Below, piece after piece: positions 23,608-35,600 of a DNA stretch of 64,000 nt. A program made the translations under genes and the position numbers. Where the stretch lies: positions 1,860,001-1,924,000 of the forward strand of contig CAUJLY010000005.1 of NCBI GenBank assembly GCA_963281155.1, in the 5' to 3' direction. The stretch's first letter is position 1. Each line of letters begins with the position of its first letter. Source of the stretch: Rhabditophanes sp. KR3021 (taxonomy: Eukaryota; Nematoda; Chromadorea; Rhabditida; Alloionematidae). The notes under the pieces were generated by a model, which searched no databases, was not told the origin of the DNA, and worked only from the letters and a program-made list of their open reading frames with translations.

Positions 23608-23718
23608 TCAAATATACACTGTTCCCGGATCACCATAAGGTAGCCCATGGGGTCGATAGGCGAATAGGATAGAGACACCTGAGCAAAGGACAAACACCAA
23701 GATGAATATAATTACCAT
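23608..23718 (-). CDS. Putative 36-aa secreted mini-peptide
   Basis: The ATG at 23718 gives 36 aa. About 20 hydrophobic residues (MVIIFILVFVLCSG...) look like a signal peptide, leaving a 16-residue Pro/Gly/Tyr-rich peptide YRPHGLPYGDPGTVYI. An in-frame upstream start would place a charged leader before the hydrophobic part and is less likely. There is no dibasic processing site, amidation glycine or Cys. It could be a tiny secreted peptide or a chance ORF. Confidence 0.3.
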   Translation of the reverse strand: MVIIFILVFVLCSGVSILFAYRPHGLPYGDPGTVYI

Positions 23719-24035
23719 ATGTATCTCCTCACTCTCTAATGAATTTATTACTTTGCCTAACCTTAAAAGATTTATGAGGTGCTCGGTCTTATAAAAACTA
23801 TCTAGCAACAGCTATTCCCCCGCCAAAGCATTTCATGAGAGTACCGCCATTATGACTTAAATATTTAGTAACATCATATAAGTTGATATGTCGGATAAGT
23901 TTAGAAACCCGTATTTATTTTGCCAGACTTTATTTGACTTTAAAATTTAGATGACTCATTCGCATTTCCTTTGCCAATTTGAATATACTAATATTTACCA
24001 TGTTTAGATGGCAATGTCATATTCTAAGCATCCAG

Positions 24036-24728
24036 ATCTACCAGAAGATGAAGAATGGGGACTGTCACAGGAGAAAATAAAACTGACGATGGAAGTGATT
24101 CAACTGAACCTGCTGATCCTGTAAAAACGGCTACTTTATTGTTGATGTTTGAAGGAGGATGGTGAATGCAACGCCAAATTTGTCTCACACAAAATTGACC
24201 AAAAAGTTGTCAACAGCAAAATACATGCATTTGATTGTATCAACTTTTATGGATTGGTCGAGATTTTTGAAGGCAATTTTCTTAAATTTAATGATCAAGA
24301 AAAAATATGTAGGGTCTTCAACAGATGGATAGAATACGATTTTAACACAAGGAAAAGTTATTGGAAGGAACTTCGAAAAAGTTTGTATCAACTGAATTAA
24401 TCCAAAATTAGATGGAGTTCCAGGTTTCGCCCTTTATTTACGCAACTTGCTATTTGATACTGACTTTGCCAATTCTATCAAGAGCGTTAAAAATGCCTTT
24501 CTAAGTAAGTTATCTTTATTAGGTATTAATATTATTCCATGCATAGTTGGTGGAGATGGAAACAATAAAAAACGAGTTTTAAATTATGGCACAGAAACCA
24601 AAGCGTTTAACGAAATGGGAGCTTTACAATTTGATAGGCGAAGAGCATGTTCGGAATTGCTTGAATTTAAACAAATGCAATGTACAACTTTTTGCAGACT
24701 TGGAAACAAACAACACGCTTTAGTGTAA
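24036..24728 (+). pseudogene. BTB-BACK-Kelch gene relic
   Basis: An ORF at 24149-24400 contains a BACK-domain-like block (FNDQEKICRVFNRWIEYD...RKSYWKELRKSL). After a stop and frame change, the ORF at 24447-24728 contains a Kelch-like repeat: IVGGDGNNKK, then Y-x-T-x-T, then an R-x-x-A region. Upstream sequence has a short BTB-like piece. The frames do not join without frameshifts and no splice sites repair them, so this looks like a decayed KLHL-type gene. Kelch genes of this type are Cullin-3 adaptors. Confidence 0.5.
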
Positions 24729-24856
24729 TTAATTATTTATAAATAGAAAAAAAAATGATACAAATAAACAACATTCATAATAGAAAAAAATGATACAAAT
24801 AAACGACATTCACAATAGAAAAAGGACTTTTCGTACAATATTAAAAATTCAATGAG

Positions 24857-27800
24857 TTATTCATTATCATCATTAGCTGAAATTTCCTCAATCTCATCAC
24901 CATCATCAGTTTCTTCTATTGGCTCAGTTCCCTCCACTTCTTCTGTTTCTTCAGTCTCTTCAACTTCCTCTATCTCCTCTTCAACTTCTTCAGTTTCTTC
25001 TACTTCCTCACACTCGACATCTTCATCATAAAAGGATTTTTCTGGCTTATCATTGTCAAGATCTAGGATGATATCATCATCCTCATTAATTCCTTCAATG
25101 CTTCGGCTTTTCTTAAAATTAGTGCCGTCGTATTCGTCATCTAAGTCAAATACAGACTCTGTTGCTTCTCTTTTTCTGGACTGCCTAGCGATGGCTGGAT
25201 CAGAAGGTTGTAATACTTTGCTTTCACTAACTTCTTCAAAATCATTTAGTTGGCACTCTTTCAATGCAGTAATTTCACTTTTTAACCCCTTGATAGTTTC
25301 TTCTAACACTTGAATCGTTTCCTTTTGCTTCGCACCATCCTCACGCATTTGAGGAACCATTTTTTCAAAGATCGCCATTCTCATCTTAAGGTCGTCATAA
25401 TTTTCAGGACTTAACTTTGATTCAGTCTGCATAGCTTCCAACTCTGCCTCTTTCTCAGATAAAGACACTTGAAGATTATCTATTTGGATTTGCAACTCGA
25501 CATTTCGTGTCTCCAGCGTTTTTATCTTTTCCAGAGACTCTGGTTTAAGACTGCCAACAAGCATTTCCTCTATTTGCTTATTCAACGCATTAATCTTGTT
25601 ATCTTTTTCAGAATCAGAATTCCTGTAACGCTTAGCAATATCACGAGTCTTATTTGCTCTAGCTTTTTCAGCGTCTAAACTTGCATTTAATTTATCAATT
25701 TTAGCTAGCATTGATTCTGAGTTACTTGGCCCGTATTTAGCTAAATTAGATTGAGCTTCTAGTAATCTTGATGAAACCACGTTGATTTCATCTTTTACAC
25801 TATCTCTTTCACCAGTCAAGGATTCAATTTGTTTCAACAGAGATTCATTTTGCTTGCCAGCGGACTCGATTTGAATATTTGCACATTCAAGTCTTAATTC
25901 TAAATCTCCCATTTGAGAATTCTTGGCATCCAATTCGGTCTTGCATTCTTCTAATACAACAAGGTTGTTTTCATAGTCTTCAAGTTTCTTCACTAAACTT
26001 TCTACTTGTGTCAATTCTTTGCGTTGATGTTCAACTTCGCTTTCAAGTGTAATAATTTTAGATAGCAACCCTGAATTTTTTTTGGTTTCATTCTTCATTG
26101 TTGCCCTAGTCATTAATAATTCACACTCGATATTTGAGCACCTTTCAATAAGCTTACGTTTTTCAGCTTGTGTGTAGGTTAAGATGGAATTGAGCTTGGA
26201 AACTGTTTCAGGGAAGGTTTCCTCAACACTTATATCACTAGAATGGCTCAATTTTGAATTCTTTTCAACAATACTCTCAAAAGTATCAATCAAGTGTTTC
26301 AAATCAGTGAAAAGACAGTCTGAATCATTCGATACCTTGTTCTCTCTTTCCTTCAAAGTGTCATTTTCATGCTTGATGTGATTTAGTTCACGTTCCATAA
26401 CAACCTTGTAACATCTGTACTCTTCCTCAATTTTCATTAATTCTCCCATCTTCTCTTGGATTTCAGATTGTCTCTGTGTAATTGTTTCTCTCAACTGCTT
26501 AGTCAGGTCTTCCAAAGAAGCCTTTTGACAATTAAGAACAGAATTGTCATTTTCATAGGTCTCATTAGTAAACACCAATGTTTCAATCTTTTTCTCTTGC
26601 TCGCTTATAGCCGCTTTATTCTTCGCTAATTCATGCTCCGTTTCACAAATTTGCTTATCTTTTTCTTGAAGAGTGGCTTTAATTTCATCGATCTTTGCTC
26701 TATACCCTTCAATAATCTTGTCACTTTCGGACTTGTACTCGGCATAATTCTCCTGTTCTTTAGTCATAATATTCTTGAGAGAGTCAACTTCCATTTGAAG
26801 CAAACTAATTTGATCAGATAGCCCAGTGCGTTCTTTTTCGCCCATGACATTTGTTTCAATGAGATCGTGTTCAATACTAGTTGAGAAAGTAGCTGCCTGT
26901 TGTAATTCTTGATCCTTGCGAGACAATTTGTTCTTGTATTCTTCAAGTAGCTCCTCATATTCTTTTAACCTCGATTCAAGGAAGGACTTTTCGGAATTTA
27001 ATTTTCTAACTTCAGGCTTGTATTCAACTGAAGTGGCATCATTTCCAGTGACATTGGAAAGACGTGCTTCAGTTGTCAATTCAATCTTCAAACGAGCAAC
27101 TTCACTGTTCAATTCCTTAATCGTAGCTTCTGAAACAGAACAAGTAGCGATCAACGCATCTCTTTCGCCTTCAACTCTAGTTATCATCAGCTTCAACTCA
27201 TTAACATACTTCTTGTGATGGTCAACGACGTTATTGTAAAGCTCATTGATATCATCCCTTTGCTTCGTTAAGGAGGTAATCAAATTACGATCCATGACAC
27301 CCATCTCATTGTCTTGCTTTTCTAATCTAGTACTGATTTGCCTTAGAGTATCTTGCATGTCGAAGTTACGTTTTGAAGATTGCCGTAAAATTTCAATTTC
27401 ACCCTTCAGTCGTGTTTCGGTATTAATTAACTCCAGGTAGGAATTGTTTATTTTTCTTTCGTTGAAGATGGCTGTGTCCATCTTGATCTTGGCTTCCAAC
27501 AACTCTTGCTTTCTTTTGTCTAACTCACTTGAAAAGGCGTCACGTTCTTCTTTGAGTTGATTGTATTTGCTAGCATTTTTGCTTTCTAAACGCTCTAAAT
27601 TTTGATATTGAACAGATAACGTTTTGAACTTTTGTTCTGTTAGATGCCAGTTGACTTCCATCTTAGCTGAAGTTTCCTTAAGACTACTGATTTGTTCATT
27701 TTTTTGGGCGATTTTAGCCAAGTTGGTTTCATCGGCCTCTTCCTTCAAACGTCTTATTTCATTAATGAGCTCCCGTAATCTTTCGCACTCTGAAGTAGCA

Positions 27801-29636
27801 AGCGCATGCTTTCTGCAAGCATCATCGTATTGAAGCCTGACCGTTTGGATATCGATATTGTGGTAAGATTCGCTGTACTTATCATTGAGTTCCTTGAACC
27901 TATCTCTATCAGATTTGATGATATTCAGGGTCTCAACAGCTACGCGCAATTGCTCCTCAGACATCTCCAGATCCTGTTTCATCTTGTTGAGATGCTCAGT
28001 TAGTTTGGCAGCCTCATCATCATGGGCTTTTTTGATTTCTTCATCACGGTTGGCCTCAAGGACGTGTAGTTTTGATCTTAAAAGTGAATTGACGTCTTGC
28101 AGAGACTTGATGTCGGCAAACAGCTCCTCGTCGTTTTCATCCTCCGAATAGGATGATTTGTCTTTTTCGGCAATAAAAATAAGACGGTTAACTTGTTTTC
28201 CCAATTGCTCGTTATCTTTCTGGTACCTCCCAAGCTCCGTGTTAGTGAATTTCAATTCACGCTCTAGTCTCTCATAAGCAGCTTTAGCTTTGTCATAATC
28301 TTTGTCGGCCTCGATTAATTGTGTCCGCAATATTTTGTTTGCTTTCTGAGTCTCGACATAGTCTTCATTCTGCATTTGCAATCTCCTGACAGTATCATCG
28401 AACGAGGTTGTGATTGTCGCGATGTGCTCCTGAGCTTGACTCATAATTTGTTTCAATTCATCTCTCTCAGAGATGACTTTATTAAGTTCAATCCGCATAG
28501 ATGTGAGATCTTTTGTCTTTTTGAGAATTTTTGCGGTTTCCATGGCGGCTGAGGGAATTCCTGACAAGTCAGCTCCGGACAGGTTGCTCATGTTTTGCTC
28601 ATTAGCAAGCTCTTCTTGTTTTTTCAATTCTTCACTCAATAAAGCAATCGTCTCATCCTTCGTTTTGAGTTCATCATCGTAATCTTGCTTTGACTTATTC
28701 ATATACTGAGTAGCGTTGAGCGTTGTATTTTTGAGTTCTTCATTTTGTTCGACAAGGCTAGAGTTGATCTCACGAAGGGCTTCATTATCCTTTTCAAGCC
28801 CATGAGCGGCTTGTTTATAGGCATCGATAATTGCTTGATCATTCTTTATAGTTTCCTCCAGCACACCAACGCTTTCAAACCTTTCTTCGAGAGAATCTTG
28901 GTACTCCTTTCTTAATTGCTCCATCAATACCTTCTGTTGTGTCAACTGTTTCGAGAGTTCAAGTTTTTCCGACGCGGCTTCCTCATTTTGTCTTTTGATT
29001 TTATCTTCAAGGAGACTGTTGGCGAGTTGGTACTTTGTAATGACATTATTCATGTCAAAGATATTATTGTCTTTCTTTGTAATTTCATCTAGCAAAAATT
29101 CTTTGTTTTGAGTAAAAAGCAACTTGCTATTTTCATATCTTTCTCTCTCCAACAAATTTCTGATGTTGTCATCTTTGAAATCCGTGATTTCACTCTTTAA
29201 GACACCAACTTCAGATCTCGAACTAACCAAATCATCCGTAAGCTTCGCAATAACTTCCTGCATTGACTGTTTAACATCAAGAAACTTTGAAAGCTCATTG
29301 ATCGAGTCGGCATTCTGCTTGTCTAGGATGTCAATCGTCTTTGCCAAATCAGTCTTTTGCACCATCAGGGTGTCTCTTTCGTTTTCTAACTCCCTCACAT
29401 ATTGACCTCGCTTTTGGCTGTCTCCTTGTAAATCCGAGACTACCTTTCTAACATTCTCCAGTTCTTTCTGTAGTTTCAGATTTTCTGCGTCCAGTCTGTC
29501 ATACTGCTCTACTGAGGCTGCTAATTGACTTTCTATAATCAATAGGTGTTACTAATTAGGAGATGATAATGAAAAACTTACCTAAATCGGATATTTTTGA
29601 ATAATCCTCAATTGTGGTACCAGTATCGATGTCCAT
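24857..29636 (-). CDS. TPR: Nucleoprotein TPR / Megator (nuclear basket coiled-coil)
   Basis: Exons 29582-29636 and 24857-29532 give 1576 aa; phase 1 joining gives D-L-E-S-Q-L. Nearly the whole protein, about residues 15-1430, is heptad coiled coil. A break near residues 315-345 contains SAAMETAKILKKTKDLTSM, matching the position of the conserved TPR S-A-A-A-x-A-K-L-L-K motif, and the region after it keeps the N-x-x-L/QV pattern of TPR. The tail is acidic (Asp/Glu runs with V-E-E-x-E repeats), as in TPR and Mlp proteins. TPR lines the nuclear basket and takes part in mRNA export and spindle checkpoint control. A single giant exon is notable for this family. Confidence 0.88.
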
Positions 29637-30594
29637 TTTAGTACATTAGGTATGAATATGACAGCTAACCCAGATAGAGGGATGTCGTTTGTTTATTTGG
29701 ATACTAAAAAGTCTTAAACAAATTATTTGATGCAAGGATTGGTGTTGGAAAGGTGTGTATTTGATTTAGAGGAGTAAATAATAAGCCATTCAATTTTTGT
29801 ATGTGTAACTTGTAAGGTGTAAATACAACTTATCAAATTTATTACTTTAAATGGTTGTGTTTGGCTTTTATAGTAATTTATTAATATGTATCATTAGATG
29901 GATGATTTTGTACGCTTCTTAGCAAATGCTAATACAAATTGGGATTATGCATGCAGACAAAATGTCTTACATTGAATTTGTTTTGGCAGTATAATTTAAA
30001 ATGTTACCACAAAGGTGTTTTATGTTACAGCAATGTTTTACATAGACACATCACCTAATATATTTAAACAAGGAGCAAACTTATAAATGAACATAGAATG
30101 CAAGATATTTTTGGGAACTTTACAATAGAGAAAATGATTAGTATTCTTGACATAGGGCCAAATTGAACCCAATTGTTATTGACGGATTAACGTCATATTG
30201 CTTGTAAATTTACATCAAATCACTGGAGAAGGTATGGGATTGGTGCGAATATGAGTGCAGATGAAATAATGTCTATAATTTGAATATTAATCTTATTAAA
30301 TGCACAAATTACAGTAATACTTTATTGTCTTTAAACTATTTATTACCTGATTTGCAAGGTAAATCAGCTGTGTTTTGGCTTTAAATAAATTACTATTCTA
30401 CCAATCGTGATGTTTTTTTTCAATTGCGTGGATAGAGATTAGACTACAAACGACTCAGGAGAGAAACAATGGTCGGAGATGCGAATGACGGCACTGGCAA
30501 TAGTGTTAAACCACCTGTAATACAAGATATAAGACAACTAACTATATAATAAGATAATATGAGTATATAATATGCTAATATACACATGACGTGG
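29637..30594. other. Intergenic upstream of TPR
   Basis: No gene seen. A 26-codon frame from about 30468 may be the decayed start of the retroelement that follows. Confidence 0.4.
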
Positions 30595-31033
30595 CAAGTA
30601 AGCGTGTTACCTATCCAAGACCACCACTGTCTGACATGGCGAATCTGGATGAAGAAAGAATGCTGAAGATGGTCAAGATTATGATGGCAGCAAACGTTTC
30701 GGACCTACAAGAAAAAAGAAAAGCGGTGCAGTTATATGAAGAGTTAAAGGAGCAGATGCCTGTGTAAAAGGGAGAGGAATGCTTTATTGGGCATCAGAGA
30801 AGATACTCGGTCAAGTTTAAGAGCTTAGAAAGTCGTAGTGAGGAAGAGCAATTACAAATCATGCTGTCTAAGTTGGACATTTCTGTTCGGAGGAGGGTAG
30901 AAAACAGAAATTAAGAAATATGCTGTGATCTCCACTTCCATTGGCTTCTACAGCTACAACAGAATGGCCTTTGGTCTGAAGACAGCCCATTGATCTTTCA
31001 GAAATACATTAACGAAATATTAAAGAAATTATT
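30595..31033 (+). mobile_element. Ty3/gypsy LTR retrotransposon relic
   Basis: Decoding about 30913-31030 gives a reverse-transcriptase block with YAVISTSIGFYSYNRM, then AFGLKTA, then after a one-base frame change PLIFQKYINEILKK. This is the M-P-F-G-L-K-x-A-P region of gypsy polymerases. Upstream frames with LDEERMLKMVK...LYEELKEQ resemble a gag-like helical segment, interrupted by stops. The element lacks most of pol and no LTRs were found, so it is a dead fragment. Confidence 0.6.
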
Positions 31034-31553
31034 TATTTTTTAAGTGATTATCATTTGAGAACAAAAAAAAGTAAAATCAAGTGCATATTTCCACTAAGAC
31101 GGATAATAACAGGAATTTAGAATTAAAAAGCGTGTAAAATTGTAAACATGTAATAATCTGATAAAAAATCGTTTTAAATATCTACCAGATAATTTCATAA
31201 GTTGATTAGAAATTATATGTATTTTCATGATCACCAAAATAAAAGTACAGGACTTATAAATAGTTGCAAAGGCAATTTGGATAATTCTTTTAATAATCAC
31301 GTTTATAATTGTTGAAAAACACAAATAAGCGTACCAAAGAGTTTACAATTTATGAGCCGATTATATTTAATAATCTTTCTTACACAAAGAAGTACGAAGA
31401 TGGCAATAGTTAATATGACTGCAATTTAATTTATGAAGTATTATTCTCAATTTTGAGGAAATACAAATTGACATAACAATATTCCATTTTTGTATCTTCT
31501 CTTTTTGTCATTTAAATTTTTAGAACAACTCAGCATAATGAATAAAAAGTTAT
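31034..31553. other. Intergenic, no gene seen
   Basis: AT-rich sequence between the retroelement relic and tRNA-Ile; nothing supported. Confidence 0.45.
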
Positions 31554-31627
31554 TGCCGCCAGCAGGGGTCGAACCTGCGACCTTGGGCTTATTAGACCCA
31601 CGCTCTAACCGACTGAGCTATGGCGGC
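31554..31627 (-). tRNA. trnI-AAU: tRNA-Ile (anticodon AAT)
   Basis: 74 nt including an A discriminator. The acceptor stem GCCGCCA/TGGCGGC has 7 perfect pairs. The D arm GCTC/GAGC encloses AGTCGGTTA. The anticodon stem is TGGGT/GCCCA with loop CTAATAA (anticodon AAT). The T arm GCAGG/CCTGC encloses TTCGAAC. There is no intron, and A and B box promoter sequences are intact. A long T run was not obvious directly downstream. Confidence 0.96.
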
Positions 31628-32446
31628 TATACACATCATTTTTATGTCTCCATTATGCGGCTTTATGATAACTTATCAAAACCAACCAATATCCATATTT
31701 AAGTATAAAGATATTTAGACATTTTAATTCAAACTTTATTTAAAAGTATTCAGAACTGAAAATATTACTGATTATTTAAGTAATTTGAACGATAATAAAT
31801 ATTTTATCAGGTGAATAGATAATTGGCAAATATTGGTTTGATCAGATGAACAATTTGAATTGAAATTATTAGTCCGATATGATGGATATTATAAATTGAA
31901 AGTTTGAGTTTCGAATAGTATAACCTTGATTAGATAAAAAAGATGGTTTTACTTTTGTTATTATATAATGTGCTATCGAGCATATGCTTTAGTATTTCTG
32001 AAGATCAATTATGGCATCTATTGATGATTAAACTTTCAAGATGGTATATTTGCCAACACTTTTACCTTTCTATAACAAAGTTAGTAATTTTAGTCTTAAA
32101 GATAATATGAAGGATGTTTCATTTGTTTGAAAAAATTTTCTTTAGATTGTGATTAAATGTCAATTATTAAGATGTTGATGCAAAGCTTTAATTAAAAAAT
32201 ATCTTTTGCCAAGATTTTTAATAGACTTTGCAATAAAATGATGTTTTTAAAAGCTTCTATAATTGATTTGCATATTTAATGCTCAATTACTCATATTTCA
32301 TTATAATTATATTTGTTCATTTATTACAAGATTTATTTAAAAATTAGCTTATGTAAAGTGCATGACCATTAATTTAATAGATTTTATACAAAAGTTAGTA
32401 CTTTTTAAAAGATTACATAATTGAGTATTAGCAAGACATTTCTTAG
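31628..32446. other. Intergenic, no gene seen
   Basis: AT-rich sequence; nothing supported apart from the promoter that follows. Confidence 0.45.
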
Positions 32447-32454
32447 TATAAAAG
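32447..32454 (+). promoter_or_regulatory. TATA box
   Basis: TATAAAAG, 36 bp before the start codon at 32490. Confidence 0.5.
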
Positions 32455-32489
32455 AGAACGAATGTATATTATTATTATCAACCAACATC

Positions 32490-33210
32490 ATGCAATTCAC
32501 TGCTGTATTATTTGCACTTGCTGCTTTTCAAATTGTCGCTGAATCCCAGCCGTTTACATATATTACTAAAAATCAATTTCAAGTTGATGGTAAACGCGGC
32601 TAAGCTATTATGGAGAAACTTTTGTGTTGTAAATTACTTTCACTTAATCAAAAATTTATTATATTGTTCATGATAAATATTTTTAAATTGAGTTCTTTTT
32701 TAATCACATAAATAATCGAAGAAGGTGGGTTCCAATTCTATAATATAATCAACAAATCATTCCTCTGTTCTTAAAATTGGTAAAAATGCATTTTTGTTCC
32801 ACAATCATATGTAACAGTTATTAACATTAATTAATATTAGCGTTTACAATATATTCTAATTAAAAAATAATTACCATTTCAAATTAGTTCTATTTTTACT
32901 ATCTCAGTTTTATTTTTAATTAACTTTTACTGCATATATCCATCATACATTGCTGTAACATACATATGTAGCCAATAAAGCAAACGTTTCTGGGGAGAAG
33001 CTAGTTGACAAAGAATACAAATGTGTAAAAAAAGTGCTCCTTTTGAGTTCCAAGGACATTTGTAGAACTAATTATGTGGGTTGTAACGGATATTGTGAAC
33101 CGAGGGCGTGTTATTACACTGGTGGAATATGCTTTAAAAAAGGAAAGTGTGAAATACAATTTGCGAAGTTGATATCGAAAAACACCCTTTTAAATATAAA
33201 TACAAGTTAA
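32490..33210 (+). CDS. Small secreted cysteine-rich protein
   Basis: Model: exons 32490-32589 and 32972-33210, 112 aa, joined in phase 1 (GATG/CC). Exon 1 codes for a signal peptide (about 1-18) and a short leader. Exon 2 carries seven Cys in a compact block (YKC...DIC...VGC.GYC...RAC...GGIC...GKC), reminiscent of a degenerate TIL or defensin-like fold, with one N-glycosylation site. The 382-nt intron is long for this window. If intron 1 is not removed, exon 1 reads to a stop and makes a 37-aa precursor ending V-D-G-K-R-G, which looks like an amidation and dibasic cleavage site. The phase match and shared Cys-rich neighbourhood favour the spliced model. Confidence 0.5.
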
Positions 33211-33487
33211 TAAATATGTTTCCCTTCATTTATTAAGTTCATGCAGTCCAGTTATAGTCTTGAAAAACTAACACGAATCTTCATTTGAATATTTTATCAT
33301 AATAAAATTGTTCCGCAAAAGTTTAACACAAATTCACAGACTACCTCAACGCAATTTTATAAACACATTTCCGCAACATTATAAACACATTCTCGCATGA
33401 CTATCAATTAAGTTTAAACACGCCTTATCGAAGATATTATTTAACAGACCCATTCGCAATTAAAAACCAATATTTTTATTTGCTTAA

Positions 33488-34044
33488 ATGAAGGTTCAAG
33501 TGGTAAGTTACCTTAATAAGGTTATTTTATGTTAATTGATTTGTAGATTATATTTGTTTCGTTGGTTGTGCTTTTGATGGCTCAAGAAAAAAAGATAGTT
33601 GATCAAGCTAGTTGTAAAGAGAATTACACATATTTGAAGTGTCGTCCTGGATGTCAGAATGTGTGTGGTCGTGCGTATATTTGGTGCGGAGACAAAGTTT
33701 GTTCTGAGCCCAATTGTTATTGTACCGGAGAGTATTCATTGACCAAAGAAGAAGGTGGAAAATGTGTCAAAACAATTGATTGCCCTATTAAAAAAGTGAA
33801 AAGAGACTCAGAGCCGCGTTTTTTGTCAGATGATGTTATAGATACTCTCAAACCTATGGAATGTCCAACAAATGAAGTTTACATGAAATGTGGTCCAGGA
33901 TGTGATAGTATTTGTGGAATAGCGTATGGTTTCTGTTCAACATCTTGTGGAAAGCCTGGCTGCTATTGTACCGGTGAATTCGCGTCAATCAAATTAGGTG
34001 GCGCTTGCATCAAAAAAACGGATTGTCCGAAAATTCCACAATAA
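33488..34044 (+). CDS. Secreted protein with two TIL (trypsin inhibitor-like) domains
   Basis: Exons 33488-33502 (five codons) and 33547-34044 give 170 aa. A signal peptide spans the intron (MKVQV/IIFVSLVVLLMA). Two TIL domains, about residues 27-85 and 108-168, each hold all 10 canonical cysteines; the C-Y-C-T-G-E strand motif occurs in both. The linker contains K-R. TIL domains inhibit serine proteases through the loop between Cys5 and Cys6; here these loops are GDKV and STS, so target specificity is unclear. The gene shares its five-codon first exon and phase with the gene at 34663, indicating tandem duplication. Confidence 0.9.
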
Positions 34045-34662
34045 TTAAACATTTGTTTGAAATATAAAATCTATGATTGCTTCAACTTTTTAAATAAACT
34101 TCCTTATACTCTCGCTCACAAATCCATCGACTTGATCTAATTTTTTGAACAAAACACAATATGTATTTGATTACTCATCCAAAATAACAATTTGATTATT
34201 CATCAAGAACAGAGATTTGAACATTCATCTGAAATAAAGATTTGATTTATATAATGTTATTTCTCAATAATCATTTGATATATGTGTATTTATTTTTATT
34301 ATAAAAATGAGATGCAAACAATATATTAACATTCAAATATAGCTATTGGATCGAGGCTTAATCTTTTGACATCGTGTGTTAATATAAACACTTATTCATT
34401 TTTCTTGTATTTCTTCCATCAAAACATTTTTCGAATCATCTGAGGTTCAGTGTAATAATATCCTTAAAGAACAGCAGCATATGCAACCTTAGTTTCATTT
34501 TTTTACCCTTGAATCACTCATTCGTCATCTTACTCATTATAAATGAGTATTCATTTGCTCATCATTTAAAAAATAAATAATTGGGAAAATATTAGCGTTG
34601 AAACACCCTTATTTAAATTATATTTATAGAACAAGTGATACTTTGCATTCAATCTATTCAAG
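34045..34662. other. Intergenic between TIL genes
   Basis: Near 34145-34250 there are imperfect repeats of TTTGATTATTCATC-like units (about four). No gene seen. Confidence 0.35.
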
Positions 34663-35098
34663 ATGATCGGAAAAATTGTAAGTCATATTTATTGTGAGTT
34701 TATTTATTGTTACTTAGATTATTGCTAGTTTGATAGCTTTGGCAATTGCTGATATGAACACCCCAACTTTGAAAAATGATCCCGTTGAATATTCTGGAAA
34801 TAAAACTTATACTAAATGTGGAAGTGCCTGCCCTCCTCTTTGTAGCAATGGGGGTAAGGAAAGAGCATGTATTAGGATGTGTATGCCACCGGGCTATTAT
34901 TGTTTGGGGGATTATGCTGTAGTGAATGATAACGTTGACGAGGAAAACTCTCTTAATGATGGCGGTCTTGTTCTTAACGATGACCGTAGATGTATCTTGA
35001 AAAGCGATTGTCCCGCTATCAAAAACCAAGAACAGTCACTGCCAGTGAACCAAACTGATAAAAATAAACATGTCAATGATTCAAAAATGCTTAATTAA
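34663..35098 (+). CDS. Secreted TIL-domain protein with a remodelled disulfide pattern
   Basis: Exons 34663-34677 and 34718-35098 give 131 aa; the signal peptide spans the intron (MIGKI/IIASLIALAIA). One TIL-like domain keeps eight cysteines. Aligned by eye with the second domain of its neighbour, Cys1 is Tyr (codon at 34790) and Cys7 is Tyr (codon at 34895). In solved TIL inhibitors these two form the C1-C7 disulfide, so a whole pair is missing. The Cys5-Cys6 loop is I-R-M, with Arg at the usual P1 position, suggesting inhibition of trypsin-like proteases. A 17-residue acidic insertion precedes Cys9. The C-terminal tail is polar. Confidence 0.85.
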
Positions 35099-35252
35099 GA
35101 ACATTATTCCTTATCTAAATATTGTCGTTGATTCAGATTCATAAAAATATATTCTTGCCACATTATTTTTTAATTCGTAAATTATTCTCGATTAATGATA
35201 GAAACTAACTGAAAAAGTTTATAATCGTAAATGTTCAATTTATACTTTTAGT

Positions 35253-35600
35253 ATGAATCAAATAGAACTTGTATCTTGCAAAGCTATCAACGTCAATAAG
35301 CAAATTTTGTTACAAGATAACACAAAAATTCATCTTGAAAAAATAACAAAAGCTTTTTTAAAATCAAAAAAAGTCAAAGTTCAAGCCATTACAACCATTC
35401 CGGCCTATAGTCCTGATCTCAATTTAGTGACAAACATGCTTGACCTTCTTACCAGAGCTATCTACGAGGGAGGACGTCAATATGAGAACATTGGTGAACT
35501 TTTAATGGAATCAAAATTGCGTGGGAAAAATTAGTTCAACAGACATGTAAACGCTTGTATCGTCTATCTACGTTTTTACTAACATCAATACCAAATATTA
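35253..35600 (+). mobile_element. Tc1/mariner transposase C-terminal relic
   Basis: The frame at 35253-35534 contains LLQDNTKIH, the second catalytic Asp region, then SPDLN followed by L-T-R-A-x-Y-E-G-G-R-Q-Y. This is the order of Tc1-type DD34D/E transposases. After a stop the next frame gives A-W-E-K-L-V-Q-Q, the usual C-terminal helix, so a frameshift is present. The N-terminal part, inverted repeats and flanking TA were not found. Confidence 0.65.

Noticed and set aside
24857..29542. Many plus-strand ORFs inside TPR
   Set aside because: Antisense shadows of a coiled-coil gene: Ser/Leu-rich and no independent signals.
31490..31702. 70-codon ORF across the tRNA
   Set aside because: It is a translation of the tRNA-Ile gene and flanks, not a protein gene.
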